64,000 nucleotides of DNA. Origin: Acetobacter aceti. Its GTDB lineage: Bacteria > Pseudomonadota > Alphaproteobacteria > Acetobacterales > Acetobacteraceae. The position numbers and the translations under genes were made by a program. Within the stretch, counting starts at the first letter, position 1; every line of letters starts with the position of its first letter. Of the stretch, positions 18,935-28,340 are shown one piece after another. Below the pieces are notes generated by a model that was given only the letters and a program-made list of their open reading frames with translations, did no database searches and was not told the DNA's origin. Location of the stretch: positions 3,263,501 to 3,327,500 of the forward strand of contig NZ_CP014692.1 in assembly GCF_002005445.1 (NCBI RefSeq), in the 5' to 3' direction.

Positions 18935-19684
18935 TTACTCCCCGGCCACCGAGCGGCTGTCGCGCGATGCGCCAAGCCGCACGACCTGTCCGCTGGCGGT
19001 CAGGGCCTGCATGCGCCCCAGATCACGCGAGACAAGACGCATGACCAGCGCGGTAAGGTCCGCCACCTGTGCGCGGCACGAGGCGGTCTGGCGGGCGAGA
19101 TGGTTGTAGATCACCACGGCCGGGATGGCGGCCACCAGACCCAACGCCGTTGCCAGAAGGGCTTCAGCAATGCCGGGAGCGACCACGGCGAGGCTGGTCG
19201 CCTTGCTGGCAGCGATGCCGGTGAATGAGGTCATGATGCCCCAGACGGTGCCGAACAGGCCGATGAAGGGGGAGGTCGCGCCAATGGTGGCCAGCACGCC
19301 CGTGCCACGCATGAGCCTGCGGCCCTCCGCTGCCTCCAGCCGTTCAAGATGCAGGACAACACGCTCCTTCAGGCCCTCGCTATCATCAGGGATATCCTGA
19401 GAGCGTTTGCGTTCCGTCTCGGCAGCCATGACCAGCGTATGGGCAATGGAGGACGTGCCGCGCGTCCACTCTTCCCCCAGATCCAGTGTGTTGGCCTCTT
19501 CCAGTGCTTTCTCTGCTTTTGTCAGCTTTATCCGCACGCGCAGCAGTTCGACAGACTTGGCGATGAAGATGGTCCAGGTCAGCAGCGAAGCCATGGCCAG
19601 CAGGATCATGACGCAGCGAACCACGGGACCGGCGTTGAAAAACATCTCCCACGGAGAAAAGGAAACAGGAGCAAGATCGGTCAT
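18935..19684 (-). CDS. exbB: ExbB/TolQ/MotA proton-channel protein
   Basis: A 249-residue inner-membrane protein with three predicted helices: an N-terminal one (CVMILLAMASLLTWTIFIAK) and two C-terminal ones around GATSPFIGLFGTVWGIMTSF and ALLATALGLVAAIPAVVIYN. These motifs identify the MotA/TolQ/ExbB family. Next to exbD and tonB it should be ExbB and not TolQ. Its start overlaps the stop of the small upstream membrane gene by 4 bases, which places it in the PepSY-ExbB-ExbD-TonB operon. Confidence 0.92.
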   Translation of the reverse strand: MTDLAPVSFSPWEMFFNAGPVVRCVMILLAMASLLTWTIFIAKSVELLRVRIKLTKAEKALEEANTLDLGEEWTRGTSSIAHTLVMAAETERKRSQDIPDDSEGLKERVVLHLERLEAAEGRRLMRGTGVLATIGATSPFIGLFGTVWGIMTSFTGIAASKATSLAVVAPGIAEALLATALGLVAAIPAVVIYNHLARQTASCRAQVADLTALVMRLVSRDLGRMQALTASGQVVRLGASRDSRSVAGE

Positions 19685-19935
19685 GAGAGACCTCCTTTGG
19701 AAGACGGTCTACGCCACGCCCGGATCAGGCAGATGACCGTAACGATAAGGGGAATGGAAAGGGCGGCCCAGGACAGGGCCAGCCAGACGCCGTGCTGGCC
19801 CAGCAGGGCGGACAGCAGGCCGAAGGTGGTGAGTAGTCCCAGGCCGATCGGCCATGGCCAGACGGCGACGGAAGAACGTGGTGCCGAAACAGTAGGAAAT
19901 GACATGGGTTTTTCGGGAGAGACGGCGTTCATCAT
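19681..19935 (-). CDS. Small two-helix membrane protein of the PepSY operon
   Basis: An 84-residue protein beginning MMNAVSPEKPMSFPTVSAPR, with two hydrophobic stretches (WPIGLGLLTTFGLLSALLGQ and WAALSIPLIVTVICLIRAW) separated by HGVWLALS. It overlaps the PepSY stop codon upstream and the exbB start downstream by 4 bases each, which fixes the start and shows tight coupling. Small membrane proteins of the DUF3649/DUF3325 kind are often found beside PepSY iron-uptake proteins and this may be one. I could not confirm the family. The role is presumably accessory to iron uptake. Confidence 0.65.
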   Translation of the reverse strand: MMNAVSPEKPMSFPTVSAPRSSVAVWPWPIGLGLLTTFGLLSALLGQHGVWLALSWAALSIPLIVTVICLIRAWRRPSSKGGLS

Positions 19936-21167
19936 GCGTGCTCCGCCAAAGCAGCCACGCCGTCCGTATCGTCCAGATCGTAACCCAGCGCGCGCAGGCG
20001 GGCGTCGGCGGTGATCTTCCGTTTGCCCGCCCACAGCACCAGACCGCTGACCAGCACCCCGATCACAATGATATCGAGCAGCGCCCACAGGATGCGCAGC
20101 GGCATTCCGCCGTAATCGCCGAAATGCAGGGGGCGGGAGATTTCTAGGAAGCGTAGATACCACGGCATCGGATACGCTCCGGTCAGTTCGCCGGTGCGGG
20201 CATCGATCAGCACCGGGGTGAACAGCCGGGCGCGCAACGGTGTCGCGCCTCGTGTCCACAGCACATAATGCACCGGGCTGCCGAAGGAGGCACCAGGGAA
20301 GGACAGGCCGGTCACCTCGTTGCCAGGGGTTGCCTTGGCCGCCGTGTCAAAGGCGGCCTGCACGGAAGACAGATGGTCCTGCGATGGCACCGGCAGGTTG
20401 GCATAAGGCTTGAGGATCTGCCGCACATCGGTCACGCGCCACAGGCCGAACAGCGGCGTCTGGAGTTCGTTGACCAGCCCGGTAAAGCCCACCACCGTCG
20501 CCCAGATCAGCGTGGCGGCTCCCAGCAGGTTGTGCAGGTCCAGCCACGTCAGACGTGAGGCCCGGTCACGCCTGACCGAGCCGAACGGCAGGCGCTTCAT
20601 GAAGCGACCATACAGCACCGTGCCGGAAATCAGGGATACGACAAAGACGCCGCCCATGAGGCCAAGAAACAGGCGACCCGGCAATCCCGCAAAGAGACTG
20701 GTATGAAGCTGATTGCAGGTCCCCATGATGATGCCGGTCCAGGTGCGCGGCTCTTTGGGCGCATCCGCTGGATGAGACTGTTCCAGAACCTTAGCCGTGC
20801 GGGCATCGAACTTGATCCAGTGGCCGGAATTGCGATCCGGATAACTCTCGTCATCCTTCAGCGCCTGCCAGCTTGGCGCCATCGAGATCAGAACAGCCGG
20901 TTCATCATCATCTGGTGAAACATTGGTGATGATCTGGCCGGGGTAAAGTGCCCTCGCCTTCTCCACGATAACGTCCAGACTGGCTTTGGGCGTGCCGGGC
21001 GGGAGAACCTCATATGGTGGGTCATCATCGCCGACGAACGTGTCCCAGATCTGCTCGGAGAACAGCAGTGGCAGTCCGGTCACGCAGATGATCAGCAGGA
21101 ACAGTGTGCAGACCAGGCTCGTCCATTTATGGACCACAAACCAGCGGCGAAGGGTGCGGGTAGTCAT
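19932..21167 (-). CDS. PepSY-associated TM helix protein (PiuB-like iron-uptake reductase/peptidase family)
   Basis: An inner-membrane protein of about 411 residues. I take ATG 21167 (MTTRTLRRWFVVHKWTSLVC) as start because the first helix then follows directly; the frame is open to 21281. It has four main membrane segments, an N-terminal HKWTSLVCTLFLLIICVTG helix, the QLHTSLFAGLPGRLFLGLMG His-containing helix, LDLHNLLGAATLIWATVVGF, and a C-terminal helix near RILWALLDIIVIGVLVSGLV. The conserved membrane His residues are typical of this heme- or iron-associated family. Its genes commonly accompany siderophore receptors, as here. Confidence 0.85.
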   Translation of the reverse strand: MTTRTLRRWFVVHKWTSLVCTLFLLIICVTGLPLLFSEQIWDTFVGDDDPPYEVLPPGTPKASLDVIVEKARALYPGQIITNVSPDDDEPAVLISMAPSWQALKDDESYPDRNSGHWIKFDARTAKVLEQSHPADAPKEPRTWTGIIMGTCNQLHTSLFAGLPGRLFLGLMGGVFVVSLISGTVLYGRFMKRLPFGSVRRDRASRLTWLDLHNLLGAATLIWATVVGFTGLVNELQTPLFGLWRVTDVRQILKPYANLPVPSQDHLSSVQAAFDTAAKATPGNEVTGLSFPGASFGSPVHYVLWTRGATPLRARLFTPVLIDARTGELTGAYPMPWYLRFLEISRPLHFGDYGGMPLRILWALLDIIVIGVLVSGLVLWAGKRKITADARLRALGYDLDDTDGVAALAEHA

Positions 21168-21553
21168 GAAAACCGCACGCTCACAAATGCGTGTAAGAGT
21201 GAGTCGCAGTTGATGAAACGATAAACGCCCACATACCCTCCTTTCCGGAAAACCCACTTTCTGTCGGCAACGGCAGGACACAGCGTCCTGCTCTTCCGCC
21301 AGAAGGCGTGCCCTTATTTACTAAGACGATCTGGGAAGGAATTTTCAGTAACAAAAACTCAAAAAAATCGACATGCCACTTATGCGCATCTGAACTGGCA
21401 GGAGAACAGCTTTCCCGTGACAGCCCACGTAACTTGCAGGGATTTGCCCCATGGAAATTGCAGTGAGGCTACCCCTCGACTTTGGCATAGAGACGAGGGG
21501 AAAAATACTGAATTTAATAGGCAAAAGAGGTTGTATTTCGGGGCGGTAAAATT
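21168..21553. other. Intergenic region between receptor 2 and the PepSY operon
   Basis: No gene is seen. It holds an inverted pair CCCCTCG (21474-21480) and CGAGGGG (21494-21500), which could fold into a hairpin after the receptor gene. It also has a 46-bp segment shared with the 3' side of receptor 3. A promoter for the PepSY-ExbB-ExbD-TonB operon may lie near 21170-21330 but I cannot place it. Confidence 0.5.
21481..21526. repeat. 46-bp repeat downstream of receptor 2 (copy 1)
   Basis: This segment and 35291-35336 match at 39 of 46 positions by eye, including the identical core GAGACGAGGGG. Both lie just past the 3' end of a TonB receptor gene in the same orientation. This suggests that the two receptor genes were duplicated together with flanking DNA. 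Confidence 0.65.
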
Positions 21554-22192
21554 TCACCACCTGTACGCTAGATTCCCGTAAACTTTCCGTCCCTCACCTA
21601 AATAACATACATTGCTATAACAACTGGCCTCATAATATTTATTAGTTAGGTTCGACATCGATAATTGAGCCGTCAACCCCTTTAGTGTCGGAAAAACTTT
21701 CTCAAAATTATAACGAGCGCCAACATCAAATAATATATAGGACGGAACTTTATAAGAACTAACTTCATCTCCATATGTATACCCTACATATCTCATACCC
21801 CAATTAATCCCCAAACCTTTAAATATACCCGATGGAATACTATAATCAGCAAATATTGAAAACATATTCCGAGGAGTTTGCTCTACAGGCTTCCCTTTTT
21901 CTGAGACGTTAGGCCCATATCCCCAGTCTGTATATGGATCATATTTCTGCTCCGTGCGATTGGAGTTTGCATAACGAATATCATTAAAACTATAGGATGC
22001 AACAAGACGCAAATCTTTGGTCACATTGGCATTAGCCGACACTTCAAAGCCTTGAGAACGAACACGCCCTGCATCTTGCTGGCCGCCATGGATGAGATCA
22101 GTAATGAGATAATGATCCTCATCGATATGATAAGCGGCTGCGGTGAGAAGAATATCTTTTCCTGGGACCTTATATTTAAGGCCAGCCTCTAG

Positions 22193-23052
22193 AAGGTGTT
22201 ATGCACCTTGAGCGAGTATAGCGGCGTTTCTGAGCATGAAGCATGCGAAAGCGACGACATGGAGACTTGCGAGTGTTGAGGCATAGCGCTCGTAATCCTT
22301 GACGAGCCTACGGCATCGCGTGGCCCATGCGAAAGATCTTTCGACGACCCAGCGACGAGGTAGCAGAACAAAACCGCGCTTGGCCTCGGGCAATTTGACG
22401 ACCTCAAGGGCGATACCGTGAGCCCGCGCTGCCTCTGCCGGCCTCTCACCCGTATATCCCTGATCGACATAGGCCAGTTCGACGCTTTCGTCCGTCACTT
22501 CCTGAATGGCGGCAGCGAGGCGTCCGACCTCGGCGCGATCGTCCCGATTGGCTGGCGTGACGTGCAGGGCCAGCAGATGGCCAAACGTGTCCACGGCCAT
22601 ATGCAGTTTCGAGCCCTTTTTGCGTTTGGCCCCATCATATCCGGCGCGTGCCCCGCTCTCCGGCGTCGAACGCAAGGTTCGGCTGTCAAGAATAGCCGCC
22701 GTGGGTTCCGCCTTGCGGCCTGAGGCCATGCGCAGCACAGCACGCAGGTCAGACGCCAGCGCTTCGAAGCAGCCTGCCTCCATCCAGCGACGGGATTGCT
22801 GATAGACCGCCGACCAGGGCGGCAGATCGTTCGGCATGGCGCGCCAGGCGATCCCGTAGCGGATCACGTAGCGCAACCCGTTGAACAGTTCGCGCAGATC
22901 ATGCCGCCGCTGTTCCGCGTCCTCTCGCATCAGAACCAGATACGGAACAACCAACGACCATTCTTCGTCTGACACGTCAGAGGGATACGGCTTGCGAGCT
23001 TGCTTCATTCAGCATTACTGAAACAATCACGCGCGAAAGTACATAACACCCT
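22193..23052 (-). mobile_element. 860-bp IS5-family insertion sequence, copy 1
   Basis: The ends read AAGGTGTTATGCACCTTGAG (22193) and, as reverse complement, AGGGTGTTATGTACTTTCGC (ending 23052), an imperfect inverted repeat. CTAG flanks both sides (22189-22192 and 23053-23056), a clean 4-bp target duplication. The second copy at 37253-38112 has the same length, the same transposase and the opposite orientation. Confidence 0.92.
22199..23008 (-). CDS. IS5-family transposase (copy 1)
   Basis: A 269-residue intact transposase starting MKQARKPYPSDVSDEEWSLV. It has the N-terminal domain of this family and a DDE core: Asp in TAAILDSRTLRSTPESG, Asp in LAYVDQGYTGERPAEA and Glu in RRWVVERSFAWATRCRRLV. 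It almost fills the 860-bp element. The protein is identical to the copy at 37297-38106, and reading frames on both strands also correspond, so the two copies are essentially identical and the transposition is recent. Confidence 0.92.
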   Translation of the reverse strand: MKQARKPYPSDVSDEEWSLVVPYLVLMREDAEQRRHDLRELFNGLRYVIRYGIAWRAMPNDLPPWSAVYQQSRRWMEAGCFEALASDLRAVLRMASGRKAEPTAAILDSRTLRSTPESGARAGYDGAKRKKGSKLHMAVDTFGHLLALHVTPANRDDRAEVGRLAAAIQEVTDESVELAYVDQGYTGERPAEAARAHGIALEVVKLPEAKRGFVLLPRRWVVERSFAWATRCRRLVKDYERYASTLASLHVVAFACFMLRNAAILAQGA

Positions 23053-25178
23053 CTAGTTGCTTGCCGGCTAAAGGTGCAAATGGCTGACCGAGATAATTCG
23101 TTGAAATTTGTGGAACGAAAGAAGTGGAATAACTGAAATATGGCGCAAGGCCAAAATCAAACTGATAAATTAACCCGCCTCTCCACGTGAATGCGGAATG
23201 AGGTTGAGGAGGATCTTTCTCTGAAGATGAACTCACATTACCTTCACCGTCACTCGTGTAAGTGGTGGAATGAGAGTTATAATTTACCCAATCCTGCCGA
23301 CCTCCTAGCAGTACAGACAATCCTTTCCATTTAATTTGGTCCTGAAAATACACCCCTTCCTGAAAAAAACCATACGGTGTAACAGTATCTCTCCCAGCAC
23401 ACCGTCCTGAGCGAATATCAAAACAGGGCGTATAATCGGGCTGTGGATTATAAGCATTGACGGCGATCGGAACATCGCTCTGTTGATCAAATACAGAATC
23501 TGTATTATAATTATAATCTCTAAAGTCGCTTCCCACTACCCATGTATTTTGGATACTGCCAATTTTAAATTTCCCACTAAAACGAGTATCAAACTGAATA
23601 GTGTTAGCAACCTGCTTTGACAGTTCGGGTCGTATATGTATTGATTCAGTATCTATAGCAGAACCAAAATATGAGTATTCTGTATTTTGCGTTGAATGAT
23701 CCCAACGAAATGTCTGATCAAAGTTGATAAATCTATTAAATTTATGATGAAATTGTGATTCTAACATAGCGTCAGTGTTATTGTAGGAGTTAAAATTAGG
23801 CAAACCAAGGAACGTACTACGTGCAATTCGTGGAATCTCTGAATTTGTAATCAACGTACCCAAAATCGGGCGTGCAATATCAACACCATTGTTAGGGGTG
23901 TATTTGTACATTCCAAGTAGAGTCCACGACGTGTCTTTATCAATATCCCAAGTCAAGGAAGGCAGAATTCCTACGCGTTGATACTGGACATGATCGGTCT
24001 GGGTTCCTTGCGTTACACCTATTCCAGCCACTCGGAATCGGACAGTGCCAGATTTATTTACTTTATCACTATAATCAAAAGTTCCTTCATAACGTCCCCA
24101 ATTACCGAAACCGACGGAAATTTCACGAAGTGGAGTTTTTGTGGGTTTTTTTAGGGTTATGCCAATCATACCCCCAGGAGTTGTTTGCCCGTACATAACT
24201 GATGCCGGCCCATTAACAGCTTCAATTCTCTCTACAAAGGCGGTTTCCCCAGATGCTCCAGATGTTCCCATCAGTCCGTCGACAAACTGTTCAGTGCTAA
24301 AACCACGTTGCTTAATTGAACCTTGACCATCTTGAGCCGCGCCCGTGTCGTGCGTGCCATAACTTTCTGCGTAAATGCCGGGCACATAACGGAGCGCTTG
24401 TGCAATTGTTTGCGGTTGTTGATCGATTATCAACTGTTTGGTAACGACGTGAATGGAGTTCGGTATCTCCATAATAGATGTGTTCGTTTTAGTTGCAGAC
24501 ATCGTGTTTTCCGCAACGTAACCGACGCCCGGGCCAGTGGGGTCCTGATGTGTGACAGTCCCGCCTACACGCACCGGGCCAAGTGTGATATTGGCGGAAG
24601 CCGGAACAAGCGAGATTTTATTGCCAGCTCTCGAAAAACTATAGCCACTACCAGACAACATACGAGATAGGGCCTGGTCCGCCGTCATCGTTCCCGAAAC
24701 GGCGTTGGCATGTAGCCCTTTCACTTTATCCATATCATAAAAAATCTGGAGATGAGCGGTCTGACTGAGAGTCAGAAGAGCGTGGTTGAGTTCGCCGGCC
24801 GGGATATTCACCGAGAGGGTCAGCACTGACGCCGGAGCGACCGCCCCCTGCGCCATTGCAGGAGATGGACAAAGCTCAACGGCGCACCAGGTCAAGGCGC
24901 TCCCCGCCATTAACTGACGAATCAATACGCCACATCGGTTCCGATTTTTTGTCCTGCGCGGTGCATCCCCACGTTCCATCATCGCCTCATTTCATCCATC
25001 GCCACGGCACCCCCAAAACGAGAATGCTTTGCATTTGCGTCAATGAGTAAGACGCCTGAGGTTTCAGGACTCAGTAAGGAATTCTGCGTGACGGATGCAG
25101 ATTTTTTTATTTTTGTTTCTGTATCAATGTATTAGAGGGCGTATTTTCGCACGGGTGAGCAGTAAGGATAACCGACCC

Positions 25179-26135
25179 TCAATAAATGATCGTCGCAAGA
25201 CCGGCGACCGATACCGATCGCAGGGCGAACTGCCGGGTGATCGAGGACACCGCACCGTCAATATCGGAACAGGAGAAGACCCCACTCACCCGGCGATCTC
25301 TGAGACGTGCGCCCATCAGCATGATGCGCCCCCGCTGATAGCGGTTCAGACGTGCGATCACCTCCGAGAGCGGCTCATTGTCGAATACAAGCTGTCCACT
25401 GCGCCAGGCTGTCATGGCGTCCACCGGAGCGGCCTGCGGCGTATCCAGTGCGCCATCACGGCTGTATCGGACGCTCTGCCCCTCCGCGACGACGACCGAA
25501 TGTGTCAGGCCATCTGGGGTTCGCGTTACGACCCTGACACGATGCTCCGTCACAGTCGTGCGCACCCCGGCAGAATCACGCTCGACCATATACTGGGTGC
25601 CGAGAGCGGTCGACGTGCCATGGCTCGCTTCGACGACAAAAGGCCGATGCTCCGTGGCACCCAATGGCGCCACCTTGAACCAGGCATCGCCATCGATCAG
25701 CACGATCCGTCGCTCGGCTGTCCCATAATGGATCGCAAGCGCGGTATGACTGTCGAGTTGCGCGGTGCTCCCGTCCGGCAGGGAAACTGTGCGTATTTCG
25801 CCGGTCGCGGTCGTATAGTCGGCACGCCAGCGATCAAGATTCAGCCAACCGCCATCGCCCTGCATGGCCAGGACAGCAATGCAGGCCACGCCCAACGCCA
25901 CACCTGTTCCGATCTGACGACGACGTGTCACCTGTTTCTGTCTGGTACCGACATCAAGATCAGACCATAGGGACGACGCGCGGCGAAAAGCCTCCTCATG
26001 GTCTGAGGAAACGGCACGCCATGCAGCGAAGGCACATTGTTCCTCGATCGTCAGAGGCGCTCCGCCCTGCCGGATCACCCAGGCAGCGGCCTCTCCGTCA
26101 ATCCGGTCCTGCCGGTCGTCGACGGATTCAGTCAT
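25179..26135 (-). CDS. FecR-family anti-sigma/signal transducer 2
   Basis: A 318-residue inner-membrane signal transducer. The cytoplasmic N-terminus has AAAWVIRQGGAPLTIEEQCA and FAAWRAVSSDHEEAFRRASS (DUF4880-like). A membrane segment follows (GTGVALGVACIAVLAMQG), then the periplasmic FecR domain (TVSLPDGSTAQLDSHTALAI, VLIDGDAWFKVAPLG) and a C-terminal STN-like part (VFDNEPLSEVIARLNRYQRG). It lies between its sigma gene and the IS-split receptor 2, so its signal input is probably lost. Confidence 0.92.
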   Translation of the reverse strand: MTESVDDRQDRIDGEAAAWVIRQGGAPLTIEEQCAFAAWRAVSSDHEEAFRRASSLWSDLDVGTRQKQVTRRRQIGTGVALGVACIAVLAMQGDGGWLNLDRWRADYTTATGEIRTVSLPDGSTAQLDSHTALAIHYGTAERRIVLIDGDAWFKVAPLGATEHRPFVVEASHGTSTALGTQYMVERDSAGVRTTVTEHRVRVVTRTPDGLTHSVVVAEGQSVRYSRDGALDTPQAAPVDAMTAWRSGQLVFDNEPLSEVIARLNRYQRGRIMLMGARLRDRRVSGVFSCSDIDGAVSSITRQFALRSVSVAGLATIIY

Positions 26136-26218
26136 GGGTACTGCCCTGAAGACAAAACGGGGTCATACCGAATAAGACGTCCTGACATACTCAGGACCGT
26201 AAAAAAATCTGCATGACG

Positions 26219-26716
26219 TCAGCGCGGCAGACGACGCAGGAGATGCTGGAGCGCTGCGGCCAGATGCTTCTGGACCGAACTTTCCGAGATATCGAGTTTG
26301 GTTGCTGTCTGCTGATAACTCAGACCGGTCACACGGTTAAGAACGAAAATCCGCCGGGTCATTGGCGGTAGTTCCTCCAGATGCGCGGCAAGCTGCCGTA
26401 TCCGTTGCCGGGCCGCCGCCGCCTGATCAGGCCAGGCCTGATCGTCAGCAATATCGGCGATTTCCTCGTGCGTGACGGCGGTCGTGCGACGGCGCTGCGT
26501 CGCACGGATGTGGTCTACGGTCAGGTTATGGGCGGTGCTGAAGAGAAAGGCACGACAGGCTCCTGCGGGGAGAGCATCGCCGTGCTCGACAAACCGCAGG
26601 AATGTCTCCTGCACGAAATCAGCCGCGAGATCACGGTCGCGCAACCGCTTACCGACATAGTCGGTGAGTTCGCGCCGATGACGCGAAAACAGCCCGCTGA
26701 TCCGCCCCTTGCTCAC
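26219..26716 (-). CDS. ECF sigma factor 2, FecI type
   Basis: A 165-residue sigma factor starting at GTG 26716 (MSKGRISGLFSRHRRELTDY). Region 2 is seen in DLAADFVQETFLRFVEHGD and FLFSTAHNLTVDHIRATQRR, and region 4 in ELPPMTRRIFVLNRVTGLSY, then QQTATKLDISESSVQKHLAA. A Fur-like half-palindrome lies 50 bases upstream. The expected target is receptor 2, now disrupted. Confidence 0.92.
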   Translation of the reverse strand: MSKGRISGLFSRHRRELTDYVGKRLRDRDLAADFVQETFLRFVEHGDALPAGACRAFLFSTAHNLTVDHIRATQRRRTTAVTHEEIADIADDQAWPDQAAAARQRIRQLAAHLEELPPMTRRIFVLNRVTGLSYQQTATKLDISESSVQKHLAAALQHLLRRLPR

Positions 26717-26765
26717 GACCGAAATTACCTGAGAAATATTGTACGTCTGCTTTGCCTAGCACAAA

Positions 26766-26780
26766 TGATAATCGTTCGCA
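26766..26780. promoter_or_regulatory. Fur-box-like operator upstream of sigma gene 2
   Basis: TGATAATCGTTCGCA has one perfect Fur half-site (TGATAAT) and a degenerate second arm. A 13-of-15 match lies upstream of sigma gene 3 (40595-40609). The position, 50 bases before the fecI start, suits iron repression. This is inferred from sequence. Confidence 0.5.
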
Positions 26781-26869
26781 ATATCACATGATTTTTTTGT
26801 TACTGAATCCACGTCACGCAGACGTCTTCTTTCTTAGCAGGACATTCAGATCCGCTACTGGAGGCTGGC

Positions 26870-27021
26870 ATGCGTCGACCGCCACTCGATCTACGGGAAC
26901 TGCTGGCTGTCCGTGTGATTGCGTCAGAAGGCAGCATTCATGGGACCGCACGCATGCTGGGCGGCAAACAGTCCGCTCTCAGCCGGTCAATGGGGTTGCT
27001 GGAAGAGCGGCTGCCCGCGCC
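26870..27021 (+). pseudogene. LysR-type regulator, N-terminal HTH fragment
   Basis: It starts at ATG 26870 behind a good ribosome-binding site (GGAGGCTGGC). The first 50 codons form a LysR helix-turn-helix: LRELLAVRVIASEGSIHGTA followed by MLGGKQSALSRSMGLLEERL. After this the homology stops at a junction with an antiparallel ParB remnant, so the effector-binding domain is missing. Confidence 0.65.
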
Positions 27022-27616
27022 ATGTCGGCAGGATCGAACGCCAGAGGCCGTTCTTCCAGGGCAAGGATGGCCTGTTCGATCTCGCCCATCCGCTTCGAAC
27101 AGGTCGCGCATGATAGGACCACCGACCGCAAGATAGGTATCCAGTCCGACGAAGCGCACGCGACGATCCGAGACCCGCACGGTCTTTTCTGTCAGCATGC
27201 GGCGGACGACGTAGGATTCACGGTTATGGCTCTGGGACACGATCTCCCAGACCTGCTCCTGGCGGGCATGGTCATCGCTGATGGAAAAGGCCATCAGCTG
27301 TTCCAGCTTCATACCGTCCTGCTCATAAATATCCAGCAGCTTGTCGGACACGGTCATCAGCCGCAAACGCTGTTTAACCACGGTCGGTGCAACGAAGAAC
27401 GCTGCGGCGATTTCCTCCTCGGACATGCCCTTCTCCAGCATGTCACGAAAGGCCCGGAACTGGTCCAGCGGATGCAGGGCCAGCCGCTGGACGTTCTCGG
27501 CCAGAGAGTCATCCTCGGCAAGAATGGCCGACCCGGCCTCGCGTACGACGCAGGGCACCGGGGCGGTCTTCGCCAGTTTCTTCTGCTTCACCAGCAGTTC
27601 GAGGGCACGGAGGCGC
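27022..27616 (-). pseudogene. ParB-family plasmid partition protein, truncated and internally deleted
   Basis: Minus-strand translation from about 27616 reads RLRALELLVKQKKLAKTAPV then SLAENVQRLALHPLDQFRAF, the ParB/Spo0J core, with a helix-turn-helix around MSEEEIAAAFFVAPTVVKQR. The N-terminal nuclease-like part is lost. Near 27085 the frame changes, and a later ParB-type segment (IEQAILALEERPLAFDPADM) continues, so a middle piece is also deleted. It is the remnant of a large plasmid or ICE partition system. Confidence 0.7.
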
Positions 27617-27690
27617 TGCGGGCGCTGATCGAGAAGGTCGTGCTGACACCCGGCCCGAACCGGGGCGAGATTGACGCGATGCTGTATGGG
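27612..27690 (+). pseudogene. Serine recombinase, C-terminal fragment
   Basis: The segment EGTEALRALIEKVVLTPG then PNRGEIDAMLYGE closely follows the C-terminal part of the intact serine recombinase at 60224-61918 (ASEAIRALIEKIVVTPGKVR). Only about 26 codons remain. It is wedged between a ParB remnant and a truncated unknown gene, both on the other strand. Confidence 0.6.
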
Positions 27691-28217
27691 GAGGTTTCGG
27701 GCTCTATCGCACCGAAGAAAGTGTCCAACATCACAAGCTGGTTACGCCGATCCTGGACCCAGATACTGTCGAACCCAACATCCGGCTCGAGTTCGCTGCG
27801 ATAGCCGAGCGAAAGTCTAGCGGCCTGATCCGGCAGGTCTTCGTTGCCCCTCATCATCCACCCGAACGGCACAGCAGCAGCCGAGAAAGGCGAGTGAGTG
27901 TAGGTGGTCCGTCGAAAATGAGCGTGCGTGCCGTTGGACGCGTAGGGATGCTCGAAACGCCGGATATAAGAGAAGTCGGACATGAAGGCGCCCCGTTCTG
28001 CAGCGCACGCGGGCAATCGGCCGCCCTCGATGTCGAAGGGCTCTCCCGCAACGGAAGACTCCCAATCGTCGTCTTTCGTGTCACCGATCCTAGGAAGCGC
28101 TATGCAGTGCGTGTTGCCGCGGGGATTCTGGCAGACGCGACCATTCCAACCTGTGTCCTGCCATGGAACGCGGATAGAAATGTGCTGAGTTGGTATCCTA
28201 CGTGCGCCCTCAATCAC
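27690..28217 (-). pseudogene. N-terminal fragment of a large protein of unknown function
   Basis: It starts at GTG 28217 behind a GGAGGGGTGAC ribosome-binding site. The first 175 residues include QHISIRVPWQDTGWNGRVCQ, LPACAAERGAFMSDFSYIRR, SPFSAAAVPFGWMMR and WVQDRRNQLVMLDTFFGAI. I associate this start (a 'VPWhDTGW' pattern) with large ATPase/helicase-like proteins of genomic islands, but I cannot name the family and no Walker motif is visible in the part that remains. The rest was lost at a junction with a recombinase fragment near 27690. It lies directly downstream of the DUF6236-type gene, on the same strand. Confidence 0.4.
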
Positions 28218-28340
28218 TCGTCACCCCTCCAATCCTAGCATGCGTCGGCCGTCCGGCATGCAATTGTCAATATCATGTACCGATGGCCAACGGCTGGGTC
28301 GTCTTGACCGATCGATTTCGAAACGATGCGGTCCCGCGAG

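Larger units (their letters stand above)
21554..24982 (-). pseudogene. TonB-dependent siderophore receptor 2, split by an IS
   Basis: An outer-membrane receptor in two pieces. 24982 to 23053 holds the signal peptide, the STN domain (VLTLSVNIPAGELNHALLTL), the plug (IPNSIHVVTKQLIIDQQPQT, MYGQTTPGGMIGI) and part of the barrel up to APLAGKQLE. 22192 to 21554 holds the barrel end, finishing in NLAYRW. Removing the 860-bp IS and one CTAG copy restores the frame exactly (GKQLEAGLKYKVPG) and gives 854 residues, so the gene was intact until this insertion. Neither part can make a full barrel. It follows the second fecI-fecR pair. Confidence 0.92.

Noticed and set aside
21340..21545. Possible cobalamin-type riboswitch between receptor 2 and the PepSY operon, because TonB receptors are often B12-controlled.
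   Set aside because: The conserved B12-box pattern is not present on either strand, and the segment is downstream of the receptor, not upstream.
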